A stretch of 64,000 nucleotides of DNA from Lachnospiraceae bacterium (lineage in GTDB: Bacteria; Bacillota; Clostridia; Lachnospirales; Lachnospiraceae). The notes below the pieces were generated by a model that worked only from the letters and a program-made list of their open reading frames with translations, did no database searches and had not been told where the DNA came from. Made by a program: the position numbers and the translations under genes. This document shows positions 7,731-16,213 of this stretch, one piece after another (positions within the stretch are counted from its first letter, which is position 1; every line of letters begins with the position of its first letter). The stretch lies in the NCBI GenBank assembly GCA_017548765.1, contig JAFYZH010000096.1, forward strand, positions 1 to 64,000. The letters run 5' to 3'.

Positions 7731-9116
7731 ATGGAGAACGGAAAGGAAATCAAGAGTACGATCCGTAACGGTTTTGTATTTGCCTATCCCGTGGCCATCG
7801 CCCTCTGCGGCGGCCTGTTATGCCGGTTCGTTCCAGACGGCGGACAGTGGTTAGTCAGCATTCTGCTGATCCTCGCTGCCTTCGGATCCTACCTGTTTTA
7901 CGCAAGACTCGGCGGATGCCTGGTCGACCTGCGGGCGCTTCTTTCCCTGTCCTGGCTGTTCGGCCTGGGACTCGCGAACCTGCGCCTCAGCAACCTGCAC
8001 GAGCCGTGGACGGATACGAGTATCCTCAGCTTTTTCGGCTTTTTCGCACTCACCATGCTCACGTATGAGACATGTAGGTCGCTACCGAAGAAGAAAGAGG
8101 CAGAGGAGTGCAGTGAAGAAGAGAGAAGCCGTGTTACAAAGGCGCTCTACACACTCATTCCGGTCACATCAGGGATCTCGTTCCTGTGCTTTTGCGCTGA
8201 AGTCGTAAAACTGAGATATATTCCTCTGTTTGCGACATTTACCCATGCTTATAACTACTTCCATGTGACAGGACTGCATTACTTTACGTTCAGCAGTATG
8301 TTCACACATGCACTGACGGTGCTGTTCCTCATGTTTGCGAAAAAAGAGGAGCGTGACCGCAAACGGATGCGGGTCATCTTGATCGCGAATATCCTTTCGC
8401 TTTTGATCCCGATCCTGTGCGTTTCGAAACTTCAGTTTTTACTGGTGTTTTTCTACCCGGTCATGATCCTGCTTCTGAAACTTCGGTTTAAGAAGTTCAC
8501 CGACCTTCCGCTTAAGAAGATCGGTATCGTGGCACTGATCATGGCGGTGGTACTTCTGCTGGCGGGCTTTGTATTTACGGTCCGCAGAAACTATCCGGAG
8601 GGCTACCTCCAGGGGATCTTCGACATGAAGGATCCCGAGACTCCGGAGATCGCGCAGCTGCTGTACATGTATGTCAGCAACAACTATGCGAACTTCAATC
8701 ATATGACACTTACACTCGCCGAGCATTCCCACGGATTGCGGTGTGCATTTCCGATCGTAGCGCTGACGGGACTTAAGTTTGCAGCTCCTTCGCTGATCCC
8801 GCCGGACGCACTCCTGATCAAGAAGGAACTGTCCACCCTGAGTGTCATCTATGACGCATATTTCGATTTCGGCCTGATCGGCGTATTTGTGTTTTCCATC
8901 CTGTTTGGCGCGCTGCTCGCCGGCATAACCGGACTGAACGAACGCAAACAGAAGAAGAACCCGATCACACTGCTGATGTGCGCGGAACTGGCGCTGTACG
9001 CAGGCCTTTCGTTTTTCGATACGTGGTTTTCCAATCCGACGTCCTGGTTTTGGTTTGCCATTACGATACTAATGTATATCTACGTTGAACATCAGCGAAG
9101 AAGAGGAAGATCATGA
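7731..9116 (+). CDS. Polytopic membrane protein, probable polysaccharide polymerase (Wzy/O-antigen ligase-like)
   Basis: 461 residues with about eleven to twelve membrane helices and one larger extracytoplasmic loop (around residues 285-370). The pattern of many helices with a conserved YDAYFDFGLIGVF segment late in the protein resembles oligosaccharide repeat-unit polymerases, which join lipid-linked repeats outside the membrane. It directly precedes, with a four-base overlap, a glycosyltransferase gene, and opens the polysaccharide cluster. Families of this type are highly divergent, so the assignment rests on topology and context. Confidence 0.65.
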   Translation: MENGKEIKSTIRNGFVFAYPVAIALCGGLLCRFVPDGGQWLVSILLILAAFGSYLFYARLGGCLVDLRALLSLSWLFGLGLANLRLSNLHEPWTDTSILSFFGFFALTMLTYETCRSLPKKKEAEECSEEERSRVTKALYTLIPVTSGISFLCFCAEVVKLRYIPLFATFTHAYNYFHVTGLHYFTFSSMFTHALTVLFLMFAKKEERDRKRMRVILIANILSLLIPILCVSKLQFLLVFFYPVMILLLKLRFKKFTDLPLKKIGIVALIMAVVLLLAGFVFTVRRNYPEGYLQGIFDMKDPETPEIAQLLYMYVSNNYANFNHMTLTLAEHSHGLRCAFPIVALTGLKFAAPSLIPPDALLIKKELSTLSVIYDAYFDFGLIGVFVFSILFGALLAGITGLNERKQKKNPITLLMCAELALYAGLSFFDTWFSNPTSWFWFAITILMYIYVEHQRRRGRS

Positions 9117-9832
9117 AACTGTTGATCATTGTCCCCGCATATAACGAGCGGGAGAATATCGAGAGAGTCATCGACCAACTGATCCAGGACTACCCGCAGT
9201 ATTCTTACGTGGTGGTCAATGACGGATCGAAGGATGACACGGCGCAGATCTGCCGGAGGAAGGGGTATAACCTGATCGACCTTCCGGTGAATCTGGGACT
9301 GGCCGGCGGCTTCCAGGCAGGCATGCAATATGCCGAGAAGCATGGATTTGATTATGCGATCCAGTACGATGCCGACGGACAGCACAGGGCCGAATATATC
9401 GGAAAGCTTCTGGAGGAGTGCGAGAAGGGAAATGATATCGTTATCGGTTCCCGTTTCGCCGAGAAGAAGAAACCGCTTTCGCTGCGTATGCTGGGCAGCC
9501 GCCTGATCAGCGGAGCTATCCGGATCACGACATTCCGTAAGATCAAAGATCCTACCTCCGGAATGCGGGTCTACAGCCGCCGCATGATCGAACTGTTCGC
9601 GCATCATACGAACCTAAGCCCCGAACCGGATTCAGTCGCTTATATGATCAAATCCGGAGCGAAGGTCAGCGAGGTCCAGGTCGAGATGGACGAAAGAATA
9701 GCCGGCGTAAGCTACTTAAATGCGCCGAAGGCTATGTTCTACATGCTCCGCATGGTCGTTTCGATCTTATTCATTCAGGTATTTCGTTCCCCGGTCCGCC
9801 TCAAGGAGCCCGGACCTAAGGATGAAACATAA
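9113..9832 (+). CDS. GT2 glycosyltransferase, dolichyl-phosphate-mannose-synthase-like
   Basis: 239 residues. The N-terminal GT-A fold is clear: IIVPAYNERENIERVI, VVNDGSKDDT, and the DAD metal/nucleotide motif in YDADGQH. This matches the DPM1/GtrB group, which transfers a sugar from a nucleotide donor to a polyprenyl phosphate or to a growing lipid-linked glycan in the cytoplasm. The ATG overlaps the stop of the preceding membrane protein by four bases. The following DUF2304 protein is a frequent companion of this type of transferase. Confidence 0.9.
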   Translation: MKLLIIVPAYNERENIERVIDQLIQDYPQYSYVVVNDGSKDDTAQICRRKGYNLIDLPVNLGLAGGFQAGMQYAEKHGFDYAIQYDADGQHRAEYIGKLLEECEKGNDIVIGSRFAEKKKPLSLRMLGSRLISGAIRITTFRKIKDPTSGMRVYSRRMIELFAHHTNLSPEPDSVAYMIKSGAKVSEVQVEMDERIAGVSYLNAPKAMFYMLRMVVSILFIQVFRSPVRLKEPGPKDET

Positions 9833-9847
9833 AGTTGGAGGAAGTAT

Positions 9848-10201
9848 ATGTCAGATACACTTAGGATCGTATTGATCGTAGCCTCGGTGCTCTGTCTGTT
9901 GTTTATGCTGCGGAAGATCTCCCAGTCGAAGGTGCGGATCGACGACGCGATCTTTTGGATCGTCGGTGCGTTCGTGCTGGTCATCATCAGCATTTTCCCG
10001 CAGATACCCTCATGGTGTTGCGATCTGCTCGGCATCCAGACGCCGGTAAACTTCCTCTTTTTGTTCATGATCTTCATCCTGCTGGTGAAGCTGTTCTACA
10101 TGACGATCCGTGTTTCCCAACTCGAATCGAAGGTGAAGGAACTGTCCCAGCGGTATGCTTTGGATCATATGGATGATGAGGTGAAGCAGGATGAAAAATA
10201 A
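9848..10201 (+). CDS. DUF2304 membrane protein
   Basis: 117 residues with three membrane helices (about residues 6-24, 36-54 and 68-87) and a charged C-terminal tail. Length, helix pattern and position after a DPM-like glycosyltransferase match the DUF2304 family of surface-polysaccharide loci. Its biochemical role is not established; a membrane partner for the transferase is plausible. A GGAGG site precedes the ATG, and the 3' end overlaps the next glycosyltransferase gene by 11 bases. Confidence 0.8.
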   Translation: MSDTLRIVLIVASVLCLLFMLRKISQSKVRIDDAIFWIVGAFVLVIISIFPQIPSWCCDLLGIQTPVNFLFLFMIFILLVKLFYMTIRVSQLESKVKELSQRYALDHMDDEVKQDEK

Positions 10202-11006
10202 GTCCGTTTCGCATATGTCCCATACATTCGTGATCTGTGCGTATCAGACCTCGCCGTATCTCGAAGATTGTATCCGGTCGATCAAGGCACAGACGCGTCC
10301 GTGCGGTCTCATGATCTCGACATCGACCCCGAACGATACGATCCGTGAGATGGCAGAGAAGTACGACATCCCCGTGATCGAAAACCCCGAGAAAAAAGGG
10401 ATCGGTTACGATTTTGATTTCGCGCTTCAGACCGGGATCCAAAGCGGGGCAGATCTGGTCACGGTGGCCCATCAGGACGACTGCTATGCACCAGGGTTTT
10501 CCGCAGAAGTCGCTCGCGCCTGGAGAGAGGATACATTGATCGCATTTACCGACTATCGCGAGATCGATGCTAAAGGCGCCACGATCCCGGAAAACCGGAA
10601 CTTGAAGATCAAAAAGATCCTGCTGTTCCCGATGCGGTTTCGGGCGCTGCAGCCGTTCCGTCCGGTACGCAGGACATCCCTGGCGTTCGGCAACGGCATC
10701 TGTTGCCCGGCTGTCACATTTGCCGCAAAGAAGATGCCGAAGAAGCTCTTTGCAGGAAAGATGAAGAGTAATGTCGACTGGAGTGCGTGGGAGATCCTGT
10801 CACGAAAGAAGGGCAGTTTCACATACATTCCGAAGGCGCTGATGTCGCATCGCATCCACGAGGAAGCGACGACGAATAAGATGATCTATGAACACAAACG
10901 TACGGCAGAGGACTTAGCGATGTTTCGCAGGTTCTGGCCGGAATGTATCGCAAAATGTCTATGCAGGTTTTACAGTAAAGCGGAGGATACAGTTACCAAA
11001 CGATGA
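10191..11006 (+). CDS. GT2 glycosyltransferase
   Basis: 271 residues with a GT-A fold: an N-terminal TFVICAYQTSPYLEDCIRS start and an HQDD acidic motif near residue 95 in the position of the DxD. It probably adds one sugar to the lipid-linked repeat of the surface polysaccharide. The acceptor-side half has basic patches suited to membrane association but no clear membrane helix. The gene overlaps both neighbours (11 bases upstream, 4 downstream), so it is within a tightly packed operon. Donor sugar unknown. Confidence 0.82.
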   Translation: MKNKSVSHMSHTFVICAYQTSPYLEDCIRSIKAQTRPCGLMISTSTPNDTIREMAEKYDIPVIENPEKKGIGYDFDFALQTGIQSGADLVTVAHQDDCYAPGFSAEVARAWREDTLIAFTDYREIDAKGATIPENRNLKIKKILLFPMRFRALQPFRPVRRTSLAFGNGICCPAVTFAAKKMPKKLFAGKMKSNVDWSAWEILSRKKGSFTYIPKALMSHRIHEEATTNKMIYEHKRTAEDLAMFRRFWPECIAKCLCRFYSKAEDTVTKR

Positions 11007-11938
11007 AGACGATCGACGTTATCATCCCGACGTATAAACCGGGAAAAGAACTGACGGAACTGATCCGGGCCCTGTTTAAACAGGAAGTTCCGGTGAAGAC
11101 CGTTCGCATCGTGAATACGGAAGAGAAGTATTTCGATCCGAAACTGGTCGCGCCTTTCGGTAAGAAGGTGACGGTCCGGCACATCCCGCAGTCGGAGTTC
11201 GACCATGGGTATGCGCGTGATCTGGGCGCCCGGGATTCCAGGGCGGGGCTACTGATGTTCATGACCCAGGATGCGAAGGTGGTCAATGCAAAACTGACCC
11301 GTGAGCTTACGGAGCCCATGACGAAGGATGCGAAGGTCGCGGCTTCCTACGCGCGTCAGATCCCGAAAGAAGACTGTAACCTGACAGAGCGTCTGACACG
11401 GGCGTATAATTATCCGGCGAAGGAGCAGATCAAATCCTCTGCGGATCTGGATAAACTCGGAGTCAAAACATATTTTTGTTCGAACGTCTGCGCCATTTAC
11501 CGGCGTGATGTATATAACAAGCTGGGCGGGTTTGAACACGGAGCTATCTTTAACGAAGATATGGTCTATGCCGCTAAACTTGTAAATGCAGGTTATCGCA
11601 TCGCCTATAACCCGCACGCGATGGTCATGCATTCGCATAACTATTCGCTTATGCAGTATTTCCGCCGTAGTTTTGACATGGCGGTATCGCAGAAGGAGCA
11701 CCCGGAGGTATTTGCCGCGGTCAGCTCCGAAAAAGAAGGCGCCGGCATGGTGAAGACAGTCTCTAAACAGATGTTGTCCCGGATGCGGCTGTTTTCGTTC
11801 CTGTTTTTCTTTGCCTCCTGTGTGGCGAAATATGCAGGATATTTCCTCGGCAAACGTTATAAGAAACTGCCGAAGAAGCTGGTGCGTTTTTGCACGGCCA
11901 GCGAGTGGTGGTTTTCCCGTAAGGAAACTGCCGAATGA
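11003..11938 (+). CDS. GT2 glycosyltransferase, rhamnosyltransferase-like
   Basis: 311 residues. N-terminal DVIIPTYKPGKEL begins the GT-A fold; the stretch SEFDHGYARDLGAR followed by FMTQDA is characteristic of the RfbF/RgpB-like rhamnosyltransferase group. A hydrophobic amphipathic segment near residues 255-280 may bind the membrane. The start ATG overlaps the preceding stop by four bases (ATGA). It most likely adds rhamnose to the polysaccharide, but donor specificity is inference from motif similarity; no dTDP-rhamnose synthesis genes are in the window. Confidence 0.82.
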   Translation: MKTIDVIIPTYKPGKELTELIRALFKQEVPVKTVRIVNTEEKYFDPKLVAPFGKKVTVRHIPQSEFDHGYARDLGARDSRAGLLMFMTQDAKVVNAKLTRELTEPMTKDAKVAASYARQIPKEDCNLTERLTRAYNYPAKEQIKSSADLDKLGVKTYFCSNVCAIYRRDVYNKLGGFEHGAIFNEDMVYAAKLVNAGYRIAYNPHAMVMHSHNYSLMQYFRRSFDMAVSQKEHPEVFAAVSSEKEGAGMVKTVSKQMLSRMRLFSFLFFFASCVAKYAGYFLGKRYKKLPKKLVRFCTASEWWFSRKETAE

Positions 11939-11957
11939 AACTTAAAGGGAGTCATCC

Positions 11958-12944
11958 ATGAACTTTTCATCTAAGATCACACTTGCCTTCTATGGTATCA
12001 TCGCATACCTGCTGGGCATAACCGTATATCAGGTGCTTCGTGACCCGGGAGCTTGGTCATTCGTACTTTTGGGGGTGGCCGTCCTGATCTGCTTCTGGCT
12101 GGTCGGATCGAAACTGATCTCGAAGAAGAAACAGACGATCTTAAGCCGCATCCAGGCAACATTTCACCGCTTCTCATTCTTGATCGAGCAGCTGGTTGCG
12201 AGAGATTTCAAGACGAAGTATAAGAGATCCGTTCTCGGCGTCTTCTGGAGTTTTTTGAATCCCTTGCTCATGATGGCGGTCCAGTATTTTGTATTCATCA
12301 GACTGATGAACCTGCGTAATTCGATCGGCAGTGAAAACCCGATGCTGAATTATTACGCAGTCTACCTGCTGGTCGGTATCATCATCTTCGGCGGATTCAA
12401 TGATTGTTGTAACCAGGCGCTCCGTTCCATTGTTTACAACGCATCGCTGATCACAAAGGTATATGTTCCGAAAATCATTTACCCGACGACGAAGGTCTTC
12501 AGCGCAGGCATCAACCTGGCGCTTTCGATCCTGCCTCTGTACATCATCGCCTTGATCAATGGATTAGTGCCGAACTTCTCGATCCTGGTACTGCCGTTGG
12601 GGCTTTTGTTCATCTTGGTGTTCACCATCGGCATGGGCTACTTCCTTTCGGCGACCGTCGTCTTCTTCCGTGATATCGAGTTTTTGTGGGGCGTTTTCTC
12701 CACAATGTGGATGTATGCGACGCCCATCATATATGACATCGGCTTCCTGCCGAATACCATTCAGAAACTGATGTTCTTTAATCCGCTGTACCATTACATC
12801 GATTTCGTCCGGTACATCGTTATCCTGCGTCAGGTTCCGACCGCTGAGGAGACTTTGATCTGCGCCGCGTTCTCGTTAGGAATGTTCGTGCTCGGATTGA
12901 CTGTATTTAAGAAGACAGAAGATAAGTTCATTTTTTACATATAA
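11958..12944 (+). CDS. Polysaccharide ABC exporter, permease (Wzm/TagG type)
   Basis: 328 residues, ABC-2 type permease. Two helices near the N-terminus precede the family hallmark segment VARDFKTKYKRSVLGVFWSFLNP (residues about 76-98), typical of TagG/Wzm/RfbA exporters; six core helices follow. The family normally begins near that hallmark, so the extra N-terminal hairpin of about 60 residues is a lineage feature. With the ATPase encoded next, it would move lipid-linked glycan across the cytoplasmic membrane. Confidence 0.93.
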   Translation: MNFSSKITLAFYGIIAYLLGITVYQVLRDPGAWSFVLLGVAVLICFWLVGSKLISKKKQTILSRIQATFHRFSFLIEQLVARDFKTKYKRSVLGVFWSFLNPLLMMAVQYFVFIRLMNLRNSIGSENPMLNYYAVYLLVGIIIFGGFNDCCNQALRSIVYNASLITKVYVPKIIYPTTKVFSAGINLALSILPLYIIALINGLVPNFSILVLPLGLLFILVFTIGMGYFLSATVVFFRDIEFLWGVFSTMWMYATPIIYDIGFLPNTIQKLMFFNPLYHYIDFVRYIVILRQVPTAEETLICAAFSLGMFVLGLTVFKKTEDKFIFYI

Positions 12945-12977
12945 GAGGTTGCCGAAAGGCAGTTTGTGGAGTTGTTT

Positions 12978-13721
12978 ATGGAACAGGATATGATACGCGT
13001 GGAAAATATTTCCATGCATTTCCGCCTGATGAATGACCGGATCAGCAGCATCAAAGAAATGATGACGGCGCTGGCGCGAAGAAAGGTGAAATTCAAAGAA
13101 TTCCATGCATTGGAGGATGTGAGTTTCACGGTGAACCGCGGCGATGTCATCGGGATCATCGGTCATAACGGCGCGGGTAAAAGCACACTGTTAAAGATCA
13201 TTTCCGGGATCATGAAACCGTCAAAAGGAAGGATCTGGCGCGGGGCCAATATCGTCCCGATGCTGGAGCTCGGTTCCGGTTTCGACTATGACCTGTCCGG
13301 TCATGAAAATATCTACCTGAACGGCGCGATCCTCGGTTATTCGAAGGAGTTCCTGCAATCGAAATACAACGAGATCGTAGAATATTCCGAACTGGAACCG
13401 TTCATTCATACACCGCTTCGGAATTATTCTTCCGGTATGCTGATGCGACTCGCATTTTCCATAGCGACCGTCGTCGAGCCGGAGATATTGATCGTCGATG
13501 AGGTCCTGGCCGTCGGCGACGAGCGCTTCCAGGAGAAGAGTAAGAAGCGCATGATGGAGCTGATGAGCGGCGGTACCACGGTGCTGTTCGTTTCACATAA
13601 TATCGACCAGATCCGGGAGATGTGTAATCGCGTTGTATGGCTGGACCACGGTAAGGTCCGCATGATCGGCGCGGCAGATGAAGTTTGCGATGCGTATCGC
13701 GAACAGTTTTTGGAACAATAA
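12978..13721 (+). CDS. Polysaccharide ABC exporter, ATPase (Wzt/TagH type)
   Basis: 247 residues from the ATG at 12978, chosen because GGAG is six bases upstream; a GTG twelve bases earlier is less likely. Walker A GHNGAGKST, signature YSSGMLMRLAF, Walker B ILIVDEVLAVGD and the switch His in VSHN are all present. The insert after the first beta-strands (DRISSIKEMMTAL...) is typical of the TagH/RfbB/Wzt group. There is no C-terminal carbohydrate-binding domain, so it is the short form. Partner of the permease at 11958-12944. Confidence 0.95.
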   Translation: MEQDMIRVENISMHFRLMNDRISSIKEMMTALARRKVKFKEFHALEDVSFTVNRGDVIGIIGHNGAGKSTLLKIISGIMKPSKGRIWRGANIVPMLELGSGFDYDLSGHENIYLNGAILGYSKEFLQSKYNEIVEYSELEPFIHTPLRNYSSGMLMRLAFSIATVVEPEILIVDEVLAVGDERFQEKSKKRMMELMSGGTTVLFVSHNIDQIREMCNRVVWLDHGKVRMIGAADEVCDAYREQFLEQ

Positions 13722-13748
13722 AGGAGACGCCGGTTTTCGGCAAAGCGT

Positions 13749-14741
13749 ATGAAGAAAGTTACGATCGTTATTCCGAACTATAACGGATATCAGTTTTTGG
13801 AAACCTGTATGAATTCACTGCGGGCGCAGACCTGTCAGGACTTTGAGGTCCTGGTCGTGGACAATGCATCCGTCGACGAGAGTGTACCGTATCTGCGGGA
13901 GAATTATCCCGAGGTACGTGTGGATGTCATGGAGACGAACCTCGGTTTCGCCGGCGGCGTTAACTATGGTATCTTGCAGTGCAAGACGCCTTATGTCATC
14001 CTGCTCAACAACGATACGGAGTCGGATCCGCACTACGTAGAGGAGATGATCAAGGCGATCGAGAAAGATGACCGCATCTTCTCCGTCAGCAGCAGCATGA
14101 TCAGCTTTTATAAGCGGAATCTCATGGATGATGCCGGCGACCTCTATACGATGTTCGGCTGGGCCGTTCAGCGCGGCATCCACCAGCCCGTCGAGGCATA
14201 CCGGAAGCCGAAGCGCGTATTTTCCGCGTGCGCAGGCGCAGCCATCTACCGTCGTGCACTGTTCGATGAGATCGGCATCTTCGATGAGATGCACTTCGCA
14301 TACCTGGAGGACATCGATCTGGGCTTCCGTGCAAATATCAAGGGATACAAAAACACCTACGCGCCGAAGGCGATCGTTTACCATGTCGGCAGCGGCACGA
14401 GCGGTTCGAAGTACAACCCGTTTAAAGTGCGCCTGACGGCCCGCAACAGCCTGTACCTGCACTATAAGAACCTGCCGAACCTGCTTTTGCTTCTGAATTC
14501 GCCGATCTTCCTGCTCGGCTATCTCATCAAGATCGGTTTCTTTGCGAGCATGGGCCTGGGTAAGGAATACCTGAGCGGTTTGAAGGAAGGTTTGAAAACG
14601 GTCCGCAAGTGCAAGCGTGTGAAGTACGAGCGTAAGAATTTCAAGAATTATCTGGACATCGAGATGCAGATGTTCTTCGGAACATTCGCCTATACGTTTG
14701 AGTTTTTGGAGAGACGCGTATTCAACAAAGAAGAGAAGTAA
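13749..14741 (+). CDS. GT2 glycosyltransferase, WbbL/RfbN-like
   Basis: 330 residues. The GT-A fold is shown by VTIVIPNYNGYQFLETC, VLVVDNASVDES, the TNLGFAGG stretch and the acidic motif LLNNDTE; a second conserved block AYLEDIDLGFR matches rhamnosyltransferases of the WbbL/RfbN kind. A C-terminal hydrophobic segment may anchor it. The only Shine-Dalgarno-like sequence, AAGGAG at 13721-13726, is 22 bases from the ATG with a GCCG/CGGC hairpin between them, which could bring the two together. Probably adds an early sugar to the repeat unit. Confidence 0.88.
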   Translation: MKKVTIVIPNYNGYQFLETCMNSLRAQTCQDFEVLVVDNASVDESVPYLRENYPEVRVDVMETNLGFAGGVNYGILQCKTPYVILLNNDTESDPHYVEEMIKAIEKDDRIFSVSSSMISFYKRNLMDDAGDLYTMFGWAVQRGIHQPVEAYRKPKRVFSACAGAAIYRRALFDEIGIFDEMHFAYLEDIDLGFRANIKGYKNTYAPKAIVYHVGSGTSGSKYNPFKVRLTARNSLYLHYKNLPNLLLLLNSPIFLLGYLIKIGFFASMGLGKEYLSGLKEGLKTVRKCKRVKYERKNFKNYLDIEMQMFFGTFAYTFEFLERRVFNKEEK

Positions 14742-14768
14742 GGAATTTGATTTTTGAGGTGATCCATC

Positions 14769-16166
14769 GTGAAGAATGACAAACGAAGCGCAGTCGGTCT
14801 GATCTATTTTTTGTTCGACCTGCTCGTTCTGGTCGCGACCTACTGGCTGACGTACTGGTTTAAACTGGTCCTTTTGGACGACCAAAACTACATAGAGATC
14901 TTTGAACTGTATCTGAAGAGCATGGCATTCGTATTTCCCGTTTTCCTGCTCAGTTATATGTTTGTTACGCTTTACAGCAACATGCGGACGCAGTCGAAGG
15001 GGGCGCTTTTGTTCCTGATCACTGAGGGCAATGTATTCGGAACCCTGTTCCTGACGCTGTTTTTGTTCTTCGTCAAGATCGAGAACTTCTCCCGTTTATT
15101 CCTCGTGTATTTCGCGGTTTTGGATACCGTGCTCATGTTTATCGAGCGTGTTATTGTAGGAAAGATCATCGATCATTCGTATGCTAAAGGGAAGCATCAG
15201 AGTCAGGTCGTCATCGTCGGCTACAGTGAGACGGCGAAGGCATACATTGACCGCGTCCGCGCAAATCCCCAGTGGGGCTATCATATCGTGGGTATTCTGG
15301 ATGATGAAAAAGAGACCGGACATACCTATAAGGACGTTCCCGTGATCGGGACGACCGACGGGCTGACGTCTCTCCTGGAGAAGAATGAGACCGACGAGAT
15401 CGTGATCTGCCTGAAGCTGACCGAGCATAGTAAGTTGAAGACGGTGGTCAATACGTGCGAGAAGTCGGGCGTTCATACGAAGTTCATCCCGGACTACATG
15501 AACGTGCTGCCTACACAACCCTATACCGAGGACATGCAGGGCCTTCCGGTCATCAACATCCGTTACGTTCCGCTGATGAGCTGGGGCAATGCTGCGATCA
15601 AGCGCGCCATGGATATTTTCGGCAGTTTGTTTGCGATCATCCTGTTTTCCCCGGTCATGCTGGTCGTGGCGATCCTGGTTAAGACTACGTCGAAGGGCGG
15701 CGTGATCTTTAAGCAGGAGCGTGTCGGAAAGCATAACCGTCCGTTTAAGATGTATAAATTCCGTTCGATGGTCGTACAGACTGATGAGAGCGAGAAGGAT
15801 AAGTGGACCACAAAAAATGATGCGCGTGTCACGAAGGTCGGCGCGTTCATCCGTAAGACCAGTATCGACGAGCTGCCGCAGTTCTTTAATGTGTTGAAGG
15901 GCGACATGAGCCTGATCGGACCGCGTCCCGAGCGGCCGTTCTTCGTCGAGAAGTTTAAAGAAGAGATCCCGCGTTACATGGTAAAACACCAGGTGCGTCC
16001 GGGCATCACCGGCTGGGCCCAGGTAAATGGATGGCGCGGCGATACATCGATCTCGGAGCGCATTGCCTGCGACCTCTATTACATCGAGCATTGGTCGCTC
16101 AAACTGGATGTCAAGATACTGTTTTTGACGTTCTTTAAGGGATTCGTTAACAAGAACGCATATTAG
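14769..16166 (+). CDS. Undecaprenyl-phosphate sugar-1-phosphate transferase (initiating phosphoglycosyltransferase)
   Basis: 465 residues. Four N-terminal helices (to about residue 130), a CoA-binding-like/Rossmann middle domain (VVIVGYSETAKAYIDRV), and a C-terminal bacterial sugar transferase domain with a re-entrant helix (KRAMDIFGSLFAI) and catalytic region KMYKFRSMVV ... DELPQFFNVLKGDMSLIGPRPE. These enzymes start polysaccharide synthesis by moving sugar-1-phosphate from a UDP-sugar to undecaprenyl phosphate. GTG start at 14769 follows GAGGTGAT. Belongs to the polyprenyl glycosylphosphotransferase (WbaP/CpsE/EpsL-like) family. Confidence 0.95.
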   Translation: MKNDKRSAVGLIYFLFDLLVLVATYWLTYWFKLVLLDDQNYIEIFELYLKSMAFVFPVFLLSYMFVTLYSNMRTQSKGALLFLITEGNVFGTLFLTLFLFFVKIENFSRLFLVYFAVLDTVLMFIERVIVGKIIDHSYAKGKHQSQVVIVGYSETAKAYIDRVRANPQWGYHIVGILDDEKETGHTYKDVPVIGTTDGLTSLLEKNETDEIVICLKLTEHSKLKTVVNTCEKSGVHTKFIPDYMNVLPTQPYTEDMQGLPVINIRYVPLMSWGNAAIKRAMDIFGSLFAIILFSPVMLVVAILVKTTSKGGVIFKQERVGKHNRPFKMYKFRSMVVQTDESEKDKWTTKNDARVTKVGAFIRKTSIDELPQFFNVLKGDMSLIGPRPERPFFVEKFKEEIPRYMVKHQVRPGITGWAQVNGWRGDTSISERIACDLYYIEHWSLKLDVKILFLTFFKGFVNKNAY

Positions 16167-16213
16167 TAATATGAGGTTCGAAAAACCCGCACGGGCGGGG
16201 AGGAGAGGATTTT

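Noticed and set aside
13815..14885. Long open frame of 356 codons on the - strand
   Set aside because: Antisense to a clear GT2 glycosyltransferase and the start of the next gene; no ribosome site.
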